From Verrucomicrobiales bacterium (GTDB taxonomy: Bacteria; Verrucomicrobiota; Verrucomicrobiia; Limisphaerales; J093): a stretch of 64,000 nucleotides of DNA. Positions 43,148 to 50,938 of the stretch are shown here, piece by piece. Numbering within the stretch: the stretch's first letter is position 1; every line of letters starts with the position of its first letter. The position numbers and the translations under genes were made by a program. The DNA lies in contig JACKPV010000023.1 in NCBI GenBank assembly GCA_024233305.1, positions 620,001 to 684,000 on the forward strand, read 5' to 3'. The notes beneath the pieces were generated by a model. That model worked only from the letters and a program-made list of their open reading frames with translations. It made no database searches and was not told the origin of the DNA.

Positions 43148-44080
43148 TCAGGGCAGGTCGGGGAATTGAGCCCAGAAGACGCCGGGCGAAGTGCGCTCCT
43201 CGAAGGTGAGGCCGAGTTCCTGCAGGGTCGGCATCTGGCGGGCGATTTCGAGCCCCTGCGCGATCCGGCGCGGATCGAAGATGAGGCGGGTGAGGGTCAG
43301 GTTGCGGATCGGGGTCAGATCGGTTACCGGCGTTTCCCCGAGGTGCAATCGGGTCAGGCGCGAGGTGGCGAGCGGGCGGAGGTCGCTGACCTGGGTCCGG
43401 TGCAGGGTGAGACTCTCCAGGGGGCATTCGGCGATGGGGGAGACGTCCGTCACGGGACATTCGGTGAGCCACAGCATGCGCAGGGGCATGCCGCGCAGCG
43501 GGCTCAGATCGCTGACCCGGGTGCCCAGCAGGTTCAACTCCTCGATTGGCGCCCCGGTCAGCGGCGAGAGATCCGTCACCCCGCTCTGGCTCAGGTAGAG
43601 CTTCACCAGCGGCATGCCTTTCAGGGCGGCGATGTCCTCGACGCGGGTTTGCTCGAGGTAGAGTTCCATGATGGGCAGGCCGGCGATGGGCGAGAGATCG
43701 GAGACCGGGCTTTGGCTCAGATCCAGCCCGCGGAGCGGTTCGCCTTTCAGTGGCGAGAGGTTCTGCACGGCCACGGCAGCCAGTTGGGCGACGACCACCC
43801 GGCCTCCTTCGATCATGAAGGCACCCTGGCCGTCGTAGTCCGGATTGACGGCTTTGATTGCGGCATGCAGCGAAGCCTCGGTCCAGGCCGGACGCTCCGG
43901 CGGGGGGGCGGCGGCCACGCCATTCGTGTCGGGCGACGCGGCTTCCGGGCGGTCACTCGGCTCCGGCGCCCCGGTCGATTCGGTCGATTCGGTCGGTCCG
44001 CAACCTGCGAGCGTCAGCGCCAACCCGGCGGCGGTGAGCGAGATCCAGAGCCGCGAACCGGTGATTTTCCGGCTGATCAT
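43148..44080 (-). CDS. Leucine-rich-repeat lipoprotein
   Basis: This 310-residue lipoprotein has a signal peptide ending in the lipobox ALTLAGC, which sets the start at ATG 44080. After a Pro/Glu-rich linker there are about nine short leucine-rich repeats of the form DLSPLxGxPLxxLxLxxTxV (for example VTDLSPLTGAPIEELNLLGT), as in internalin-like or BspA-like domains. It is likely surface-exposed and binding. It converges with the PmoA gene. Confidence 0.85.
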   Translation of the reverse strand: MISRKITGSRLWISLTAAGLALTLAGCGPTESTESTGAPEPSDRPEAASPDTNGVAAAPPPERPAWTEASLHAAIKAVNPDYDGQGAFMIEGGRVVVAQLAAVAVQNLSPLKGEPLRGLDLSQSPVSDLSPIAGLPIMELYLEQTRVEDIAALKGMPLVKLYLSQSGVTDLSPLTGAPIEELNLLGTRVSDLSPLRGMPLRMLWLTECPVTDVSPIAECPLESLTLHRTQVSDLRPLATSRLTRLHLGETPVTDLTPIRNLTLTRLIFDPRRIAQGLEIARQMPTLQELGLTFEERTSPGVFWAQFPDLP

Positions 44081-44246
44081 GCCCGCAGCCTCGACCCCCG
44101 GCCCTTGCCCGCGCAAGCCGAAACCTCCCGTTGTGCGGATGGGTATGGCTTCGGTCGCGTCCGATCCGGGCTCCGAAGCCCGGGGATTCGGGATGGGCCG
44201 ACTGACGGGCCGGGGACCGGACGGGTTGCCTGCGGGTCCGGCGTGC

Positions 44247-45677
44247 TTACAGGGCTTCCGGTTCGCCGCGGAGTTCCTCACGAATCGTGCCATCGGGGGC
44301 GATGATGGGGCGGGGATCTGCCACCCGGCCCAGTGGGCGCACGCCGGGCCCCTGACCTTCGCGGCCCAGGTCCGCGTCCATCGCCGCGGCCAGCGTCTCG
44401 ATTTCGGCGACGATCCCCGGGTGGGCCTCCGCGAGGTTCGTGGTTTCGCCGATGTCGGTCTCGAGGTTGTAGAGTTCGCCCTTGTCCAGCCGCAGCTTCC
44501 AGGGGCCGCGCCGGACGGCTTCGAGTTTCAGGCCGCGGAAGTAGTGGAAGACCTCGTGGGGCGGGGGTGCATCCGGCGCGCCGGAAAGGACCGGCCAGAG
44601 ATCGGCGCCATCGAGTTTCCGATCTGTCGGCAGCTTCCCTTCGGCCAACCGGACGAAAGTGGGCAGGATGTCGATCATGCCGCTGATGGCATCGGACGTG
44701 GTGCCGGCGGGAATGCGACCCGGCCACCAGGCGATGGTCGGCTCGCGCATGCCTCCCTCCCAGGTGCTGCCCTTGTGTCCTCGTAGCGGTTGGTTGACCC
44801 CCCGGGGCGTGCCTCCGTTGTCCGAGGTGAAGATGACCAGCGTCCGGTTCCCCAGTCCCAAGCCGCGCAGCGTGTCGAGCACCCGTCCCACGCTCCAGTC
44901 CACCTCCTCGACCCAATCGCCGTAGAGTCCGTTGGCCGAGCGGCCCTGATAACCGGCGCCGGGGTAGAGCGGCCAGTGGACGGCGCTGTGCGGCAGATAG
45001 AGAAAGAAGCGGTCGTGCCGGTGGTCTTCGATGAAGGCGACCGCCTCCTCCGTGTAGCGCCGGACCAGGGTCGTCTGGTCGTAGCCGTGGACGCGTTTGA
45101 CCACGGTCTCGTTGCGGAGCCACGGCAGTGGCGGCTGTTCGTTCGCGCGCGGCGCGGGCAGCGGGTCGCCCCAGTTGCTTTTCACCCCGTCCGTGGCGGG
45201 GCCCATGTCGTTCGAGTAGGGCAACCCGAAATAGTGGTCAAAACCCTGTCGCGTGGGGAGGAACTCGAGTTGATCGCCCAGGTGCCACTTGCCGATGATG
45301 GCGGTGGTGTAGCCGGCTTCGCGGAGCAGTTCGGCGATGGTGATCTCCTCCGGGGCCAACCCCACCGCGTTGCCGGGAAACAGCACGTGCGGGATGGGGA
45401 GGGCCCGCTTGGGATAACAGCCGGTCATGAGGGCGGCCCGCGATGGCGAGCAAACCGGCGCCCCGTAGAAGCTCGTCAGTCGGCGGCCTTCGGCAGCCAT
45501 GCGATCCAGGTTGGGCGTGCGGTTCAGCGTCGAACCGAACGGCCCGATGTCCGCGTAACCGAGATCGTCGATGTTGATGAACACGAAGTTCGGCCGGACG
45601 TCGGCGGCGGCCGCGGCCGCGCTCCACCACGCCGCTGCCAGGGCGAGCCGGAACGAGAGGGCTTTGAGGGCTTGCAT
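44247..45677 (-). CDS. Family S1 sulfatase (arylsulfatase)
   Basis: This 476-residue sulfatase has a signal peptide (start ATG 45677), metal-binding DD in FVFINIDDLGYADIG, and the formylglycine site VCSPSRAALMTGCYP with the C-x-P-S-R core. Further landmarks are IIGKWHLG, PHSAVHWP and FTSDNGGTPRG. It needs a formylglycine-generating enzyme for maturation. The FGE-like domain at 16953 lacks one of the usual cysteines and so is a poor candidate. The substrate is probably a sulfated glycan. Confidence 0.92.
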   Translation of the reverse strand: MQALKALSFRLALAAAWWSAAAAAADVRPNFVFINIDDLGYADIGPFGSTLNRTPNLDRMAAEGRRLTSFYGAPVCSPSRAALMTGCYPKRALPIPHVLFPGNAVGLAPEEITIAELLREAGYTTAIIGKWHLGDQLEFLPTRQGFDHYFGLPYSNDMGPATDGVKSNWGDPLPAPRANEQPPLPWLRNETVVKRVHGYDQTTLVRRYTEEAVAFIEDHRHDRFFLYLPHSAVHWPLYPGAGYQGRSANGLYGDWVEEVDWSVGRVLDTLRGLGLGNRTLVIFTSDNGGTPRGVNQPLRGHKGSTWEGGMREPTIAWWPGRIPAGTTSDAISGMIDILPTFVRLAEGKLPTDRKLDGADLWPVLSGAPDAPPPHEVFHYFRGLKLEAVRRGPWKLRLDKGELYNLETDIGETTNLAEAHPGIVAEIETLAAAMDADLGREGQGPGVRPLGRVADPRPIIAPDGTIREELRGEPEAL

Positions 45678-45961
45678 GACCGCAGCATGCCCCGGGTCAC
45701 CGCGGAAGCCGAGCCGATTCCGGCGTCGGCATGCGGTGCGTTCGGGCGACCTGGAATGCGCCCGCCGCGGGGGCGCGGGTGACTCCGGGCGTGACAGTCC
45801 GTCCGGGGCTGGCATGCTCCGCTCGTGACAAGTCAAACCGAAGACCGGGGGCGATCCGATGCTTCTCCTGGCGGCGTCGACCGGGCGTCCCGATTCCTGC
45901 GTGCGGTTCTGGCACAGGGCTTGGTCCGGTGGACGCAGCGAACCGCGACGGGAGGGAATCG

Positions 45962-46588
45962 GTGTCCGTGAACCGGCACTCCTCGGCGGAGCGTCGCCGT
46001 TCCGGGCCGGAGTGGCTGGGCTTCCTGAGGGCCTTTCTGCGGGCTCCCTCGACGGTGGGCGCCGTGCTTCCCAGCTCCGCGCATCTCGCGCGGATGATGT
46101 TGGCTGGACATGATCTTCAGCGGGCCCGGGTGGTGGTCGAGTTGGGCCCGGGAACGGGGGCGTTCACGCGCTTCATCGAGCAGGCGGCCCACCCGGAGGC
46201 CGTGATTCTCGCGCTTGAAGTGGATGCGTCGGCCGTGGCCTGGCTGCGGGAACGCCACCCGCGGGTGCAGATCGAGCATGACTCCGCCGAACGGATCCGG
46301 GCGCAGCTGCGGTCGCGGGGACTGGACCGGGCCGATGCCATCCTCTCCGGCATCCCGTGGGCGGCGATGCCGGCGGCGCTTCAGGAGCGCATCATGGGGG
46401 AGGTGCGTGCCGCGATGGCGCCGAGCGCGTGGTTCTCCACGTTCACCTATCTCCATTCGCCTCGGACCGCGCGCGGGGCGGCGTACGCCGCGCTGTTGGC
46501 CCGGTCGTTTGCCCGGGTGGAAAGGAGCCCGATGGTGTGGCGCAATTTCCCGCCGGCGTTCGTTTACCGCTGCGCCACCTCCGCCTGA
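45962..46588 (+). CDS. Phospholipid N-methyltransferase-like SAM methyltransferase
   Basis: This 208-residue class I methyltransferase has FLRAFLRAPSTVGAVLPSS, VVELGPGTGAFTRFIE as SAM motif I, and AILSGIPWAAMP as motif IV. It ends NFPPAFVYRCATS. This pattern is shared by PmtA-like phospholipid methyltransferases and KsgA-like proteins; the first is preferred because of the short length. GTG 45962 is chosen because GGAGGG lies five bases upstream. The much longer upstream frame is antisense to the sulfatase. Confidence 0.8.
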   Translation: MSVNRHSSAERRRSGPEWLGFLRAFLRAPSTVGAVLPSSAHLARMMLAGHDLQRARVVVELGPGTGAFTRFIEQAAHPEAVILALEVDASAVAWLRERHPRVQIEHDSAERIRAQLRSRGLDRADAILSGIPWAAMPAALQERIMGEVRAAMAPSAWFSTFTYLHSPRTARGAAYAALLARSFARVERSPMVWRNFPPAFVYRCATSA

Positions 46589-46748
46589 GGTCCGTCCCCG
46601 GCCCGGCGGGTTTCGCCACGGTTCCGATCCAGTCAGCCCCAAACGCATCGTTCCGTCGCGCAGGCCCGGTATGCTCTTCAGCGCATACGCAGAAAAGCCC
46701 GACAACCCGCGTCCGGTCTCCTGGTGCGGACGCCAACGCGAACTGACG

Positions 46749-47339
46749 ATGAAGCCAGCCATTGCCACCCTGGAGGCGGACCGCCTTCGTCCCCGCCACT
46801 ATACCGAGGCCGAACGGGCCGAGCGCCGGGCCCTGGGCCTGCCGGTCGCCGAGCCGGCGCCATCCGGCATGTTGGGTCGGGCGGGACGGTCGGCGTCGCC
46901 GGTGCGCCGTCGGGCGATCAGTGCCCCCGAGGTCTTGAACGAGGCGGCGGAGTATGGCAGCGCCTTTACGCGCGGATTGCGGGTGGATTTTCCAGGGGGA
47001 ATCACGCATCTGATCCTCTCCGGCACCGCCAGTGTCGGGGTGGAGGGCGAGACGCTTTACGAAGGGGATTTCCGGGCGCAATGCTGGCGCACCTTCCGCA
47101 ATCTCACCGCCCTGCTGGCGGCGGAGGAGGCTTCCTGGGACGACGTGGTGCGGACCACCTGCTACCTGCGGGACATCGAGCGGGACTACGCGGAATTCAA
47201 CAGTGTCCGGAACGAGTTCTTCACCGCCCTGAGTCTGGATCCGTTTCCCGCCAGCACGGGCATTCAGGCGCGGATTTGCCGCAGCGATCTGCTGGTGGAG
47301 ATCGAGGCGCTCGCCATGCTTTACGCGCCGGCGAAATGA
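46749..47339 (+). CDS. RidA (YjgF/YER057c) family protein with N-terminal extension
   Basis: This 196-residue protein has a RidA domain in residues about 70-195 (LILSGTASVGVEG, QCWRTFRNLTALLAAEE, VVRTTCYLRDIERDYAEFN, FPASTGIQARICRSDLLVEIEA). The N-terminal 65 residues are basic and proline-rich and not part of the fold. The stop overlaps the start of the next gene as ATGA (47336-47339), so it is translationally coupled to the cytochrome operon. RidA proteins hydrolyse reactive enamines or imines; the role here is unknown. Confidence 0.82.
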   Translation: MKPAIATLEADRLRPRHYTEAERAERRALGLPVAEPAPSGMLGRAGRSASPVRRRAISAPEVLNEAAEYGSAFTRGLRVDFPGGITHLILSGTASVGVEGETLYEGDFRAQCWRTFRNLTALLAAEEASWDDVVRTTCYLRDIERDYAEFNSVRNEFFTALSLDPFPASTGIQARICRSDLLVEIEALAMLYAPAK

Positions 47340-49228
47340 AGCGGGCGCGTCCATATCGTGCCAGGGGCGGAGGCTCGAAGGGCTTGTGGAAAGCGGCCTT
47401 CACTCCGGGAGGTTGGCGTGCCTTGGTGATCGCCGCCCTTTGCTTCATTCCGGGAGCGGTCCCGGGGTGGGGGGCGCCGCCGCCGGTCCCGCCCACGTTG
47501 GCGGAGGTCGGGCCTTTGGTCGTGACGCGCACCCCGACGGCGGTTGGGGGCGGCGACTGTGCCGCTTTCGATCGGGCGGAAATCGTGCGGGTGGACGCGG
47601 ACGGTTCGCTGACGGTGCTCAGCCGGGGGTTTGAGTCCGCCGCGGATCCGGCCGTTTCGCATGATGGGCGCCGGCTGTTGTTCGCCGGGCGGCGGGGGGC
47701 GGCGGAGGCCTGGCAGATTTGGGAACTCGACCTTGAGTCCGGGGCCGCGCGCCCGATCACCCGCGAAGCCCTCGACTGTCGCTCGCCGCTTTACCTCTCG
47801 CGCCTGTTCACCCTCGATTCCCCGGAGCCCTGGGCGACGATGCTCTACGTCGGCGCGGAGGCGACTTGGAACGAGGCGGGAACTGATCGCATTCGCAGTC
47901 TGTTCAACGTGAAACTGGACGGGCAGGAACGCCGGCGCGTCACGGTGAATCCCGCGGACGATCTGGATCCGTTCCAGGCCTGGGACGGACGCATTTTGTA
48001 TTCGAGCCGGCACTTCGGCCCTGGGGGAGCGGATTCCCGACTGTTCGCGGTGAACCTGGACGGCACGGATTATGCGCGGTATGGCGCGGAGGCCGGGCGG
48101 CGGTTCCAGCGCATGCCGTGCATGGCCGGCAATGGGCTGGTGGTGTTCGTGGAATCGGACGAACCGACACCGGACGGGGCCGGTCTTCTGGCCGCCGTGG
48201 ACGAGGCCCGGCCCCATCGAACCTACCGGACGATCCCCGGTGAACCCGGCTGGCTCTATCTCCATCCCGCGCCCTGGATGGCCTCCGGTCTGCTGGTCTC
48301 GCGCCGACCGGCCGGGGGCGGGCCGGCCCGGCTGGTCGGCCGCGATCTCGATACGGCCGCGGAGACGGTGTTGCTGGATGATCCCGCGTGGCATTGGGTC
48401 CAGGCGCAGCCCCTGCGCGGCCGGTCGCGGCCCGACGGACGATCCACCGTGGTGAATCTCGATTACACGACGGGCGTGTTGTTCGGTTTGAACTGTTACG
48501 ACGCGGACGAGCGCTTCGGCGCGTCGCTGGCGCCGGGCACGATCCGGCGGCTTCGGGTGATCGAGGGAGTGCCTGCGGACGGCGACCGGCCGGCGCCCTT
48601 GGGCCGGCGGTTGCTGGGCGAAGTGCCGGTCGAAGCGGACGGTTCGTTCAACATCGAGGTCCCGGCGGATGTGCCCATCGAACTGCAGACGGTCGATGAA
48701 GATGGCTTGGCCCTGGCGACGTGCGGCTGGATCTGGGTCAAGCAGCGCGAGAACCGTGGTTGCATCGGGTGTCACGAAGATCCCGAACGGACGCCTGAGA
48801 ACCTCTTCGTCAAGGCAGTGCAACGCCCGCCGGTTCGGCTGACGCTGCCCCCCGAACGCCGGCGTGAAGTGAGCTTCCGGGACACAATTCTCCCCATTCT
48901 GGAAAAGCGCTGCTCGGGCGTCGAATGCCATTCCGGCTCCGACGCGGGATGGCAGCTGGGATCGGGGCCCGGGACTGCCCGAAAGACCTTCCGAAGTCTG
49001 GCCGGCAGGTCGGAGCTCTCCCGTCCGGCGCGGACCAGCCGGTTGGCCTGGCACCTGTTCGGGCGCGACCCGCGGCGATCCTGGGATTCGGCGCGGTCGA
49101 TGCCCGCCCCGGTTATCAAACGGATGCCCCCGGCGGAGGCCGCGCCACTGGAGGCCGGCGAACGACGGAGGATCATCGAGTGGTTGGATCTCGGGGCGCC
49201 GTATGGCGCTGGCGACGAAGGAGACTGA
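47336..49228 (+). CDS. HzsA-like propeller c-type cytochrome
   Basis: This 630-residue exported protein has a hydrophobic leader (LVIAALCFIPGAVPGWGA). PD40-like blades occupy about 60-420 (DPAVSHDGRRLLFAGRRG, GRILYSSRHF). An HzsA-type segment follows (LLGEVPVEADGSFNIEVPAD), then one canonical heme site GCIGCHEDP and a second Cys-rich site with wider spacing, KRCSGVECHSG. It is paralogous to the N-terminal two thirds of the protein at 16953, without the FGE domain. It is coupled to the RidA-like gene and followed 3 bases later by the CRTAC1 gene. Confidence 0.78.
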   Translation: MKRARPYRARGGGSKGLWKAAFTPGGWRALVIAALCFIPGAVPGWGAPPPVPPTLAEVGPLVVTRTPTAVGGGDCAAFDRAEIVRVDADGSLTVLSRGFESAADPAVSHDGRRLLFAGRRGAAEAWQIWELDLESGAARPITREALDCRSPLYLSRLFTLDSPEPWATMLYVGAEATWNEAGTDRIRSLFNVKLDGQERRRVTVNPADDLDPFQAWDGRILYSSRHFGPGGADSRLFAVNLDGTDYARYGAEAGRRFQRMPCMAGNGLVVFVESDEPTPDGAGLLAAVDEARPHRTYRTIPGEPGWLYLHPAPWMASGLLVSRRPAGGGPARLVGRDLDTAAETVLLDDPAWHWVQAQPLRGRSRPDGRSTVVNLDYTTGVLFGLNCYDADERFGASLAPGTIRRLRVIEGVPADGDRPAPLGRRLLGEVPVEADGSFNIEVPADVPIELQTVDEDGLALATCGWIWVKQRENRGCIGCHEDPERTPENLFVKAVQRPPVRLTLPPERRREVSFRDTILPILEKRCSGVECHSGSDAGWQLGSGPGTARKTFRSLAGRSELSRPARTSRLAWHLFGRDPRRSWDSARSMPAPVIKRMPPAEAAPLEAGERRRIIEWLDLGAPYGAGDEGD

Positions 49229-49231
49229 TGT

Positions 49232-50938
49232 ATGGAACGCGGGTTTGCACGGCCACGAAGACGCGGGACGGAACCTTGCCGGGGTGGGTGCCGGCGGCGA
49301 CGATTGGGGCCGGGGATCCTGGCGGTCTTCCTGGCCGGCGGGTCGAGCCTCATGGCGGCGGCGCTGCCGACCTTTACCGACATCACCGATCCGGCGGGCA
49401 TCCGCTTCAAACACAGCGTCGGGGATGCCGAGCTGAGCAACATCGTCGAGGGCACCGGTCCGGGCGGCGCCATGTTCGACTACGACAACGACGGATTTCC
49501 GGACCTCTACTTCGTCAGCGGGTGCTGGCATGCCGACGTCAGCGACAACCGGGGGCGGGCGCTGAAGGGGATGCTGTTCAACGCGCTCTATCACAACAAC
49601 CGCGACGGCACGTTCACGGATGTCACCCGGCAGGCCGGCGTGGGCGACGGCGGCTTCGGCATGTCGGCCACCGCCGCGGACTATGACGGCGACGGGGATC
49701 TCGATCTTTACGTGTTGAACTACGGGCCGAACGTGCTTTACCGGAACAACGGCGACGGGACGTTCACCGACGTAACGTCCGCCGCGGGGCTGGCGTGTCC
49801 GGTATGGAGCGTGCATGCCGCCTGGTTCGATTACGACCGCGACGGCGACCTGGACGTCTACGTGGTCAACTACCTCACCTACGACAAGGGCGAATTCCAA
49901 CGTTCGGGCGCCTACTACAAGGCCGAGAATTACCCCGGACCGCTGGCGTATCCCGGGGCGCAGGATCGCCTCTTCCGCAACGAGGGGATGGGCGCATTCA
50001 CCGACGTGACGGAGGAGGCAGGATTGACGCTGCCCAATGGCCGCGGCATGAGCGCCGTGACGGTCGACGTCGACGGGGATGGGGACCTGGATGTCTATGT
50101 CGCCAACGATGCGATGCCGAACAGCCTGTGGATCCAGGACCGTCCGGGGCATTTCGTGGACGAGGCGGTCGACATGGGGGCGGCCTTTGGGGAGGGCGGG
50201 CAGGGGGCGTCGTCGATGGGGCCGGTGGCCGGCGATGTGGACCGCGATGGGACGATCGATTTCTACATCCCGGACATGAGCTATGGCTGTCTGCTGTTGC
50301 AGAAGGCGCCCGGGCTTTTTCTGGATGTGACCGCCCAGGCGAACCTGGCGCTGATTTGCGGGCAGTATACCGGTTGGGGCGGGGGGCTGATCGACTACGA
50401 CAACGATGGCTGGCTGGACGTTTTTGTGGCGAACGGCAACGCGCACCACATGTATACGGAGGAGGATGTTCTGGCGCGCAACGACGGCAACGGACGGTTC
50501 GTTGATGTCTCCCGTGAATCCGGGGACTATTTCCAGCATAAGTACGTCGGGCGCGGGGCGGGTTTCGGCGATCTGGACAACGACGGCGACGTGGACATCG
50601 TGGTCTTCAACCTGAACGAACGGCCGACGGTCTTGCGCAATGACGGCGGCAATCGACGGCACTGGCTGAAGGTGGTGCCCCGGCATAAGGGCGGACAGTC
50701 GGTGGCGCTCGGCGCCATGGTCACCGTGTCGGTCGGGGGGCGCACCCTGCTGGGGCCGGTGCTGGCGAGCAACGGCTATCTGGTTTCCAACGATCCGCGG
50801 CCCAACTTCGGTCTCGGGGAGGCGGCCTTGGCGGAAACTGTCGAGGTCCGTTGGCCGGATGGCAGCCGCCAGGTGCTGGAACACGTGAAAGGGGATCAAA
50901 TTCTGGAGGTGATTCAAGGTGTCGAGCCATCAAGATAA
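49232..50938 (+). CDS. CRTAC1/ASPIC-UnbV FG-GAP repeat protein
   Basis: This 568-residue exported protein has about seven calcium-binding FG-GAP/VCBS motifs of the type DYDNDGFPDLY, DYDGDGDLDLY, DVDGDGDLDVY and DLDNDGDVDIV, forming an integrin-like propeller. The C-terminal UnbV/ASPIC segment is VEVRWPDGSRQVLEHV. The leader contains LAVFLAGGSSLMAAAL. Such proteins are secreted and often encoded beside cytochromes and TPR proteins in Planctomycetota, Acidobacteriota and Verrucomicrobiota; the function is unknown. It overlaps the next gene by 20 bases. Confidence 0.88.
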   Translation: MERGFARPRRRGTEPCRGGCRRRRLGPGILAVFLAGGSSLMAAALPTFTDITDPAGIRFKHSVGDAELSNIVEGTGPGGAMFDYDNDGFPDLYFVSGCWHADVSDNRGRALKGMLFNALYHNNRDGTFTDVTRQAGVGDGGFGMSATAADYDGDGDLDLYVLNYGPNVLYRNNGDGTFTDVTSAAGLACPVWSVHAAWFDYDRDGDLDVYVVNYLTYDKGEFQRSGAYYKAENYPGPLAYPGAQDRLFRNEGMGAFTDVTEEAGLTLPNGRGMSAVTVDVDGDGDLDVYVANDAMPNSLWIQDRPGHFVDEAVDMGAAFGEGGQGASSMGPVAGDVDRDGTIDFYIPDMSYGCLLLQKAPGLFLDVTAQANLALICGQYTGWGGGLIDYDNDGWLDVFVANGNAHHMYTEEDVLARNDGNGRFVDVSRESGDYFQHKYVGRGAGFGDLDNDGDVDIVVFNLNERPTVLRNDGGNRRHWLKVVPRHKGGQSVALGAMVTVSVGGRTLLGPVLASNGYLVSNDPRPNFGLGEAALAETVEVRWPDGSRQVLEHVKGDQILEVIQGVEPSR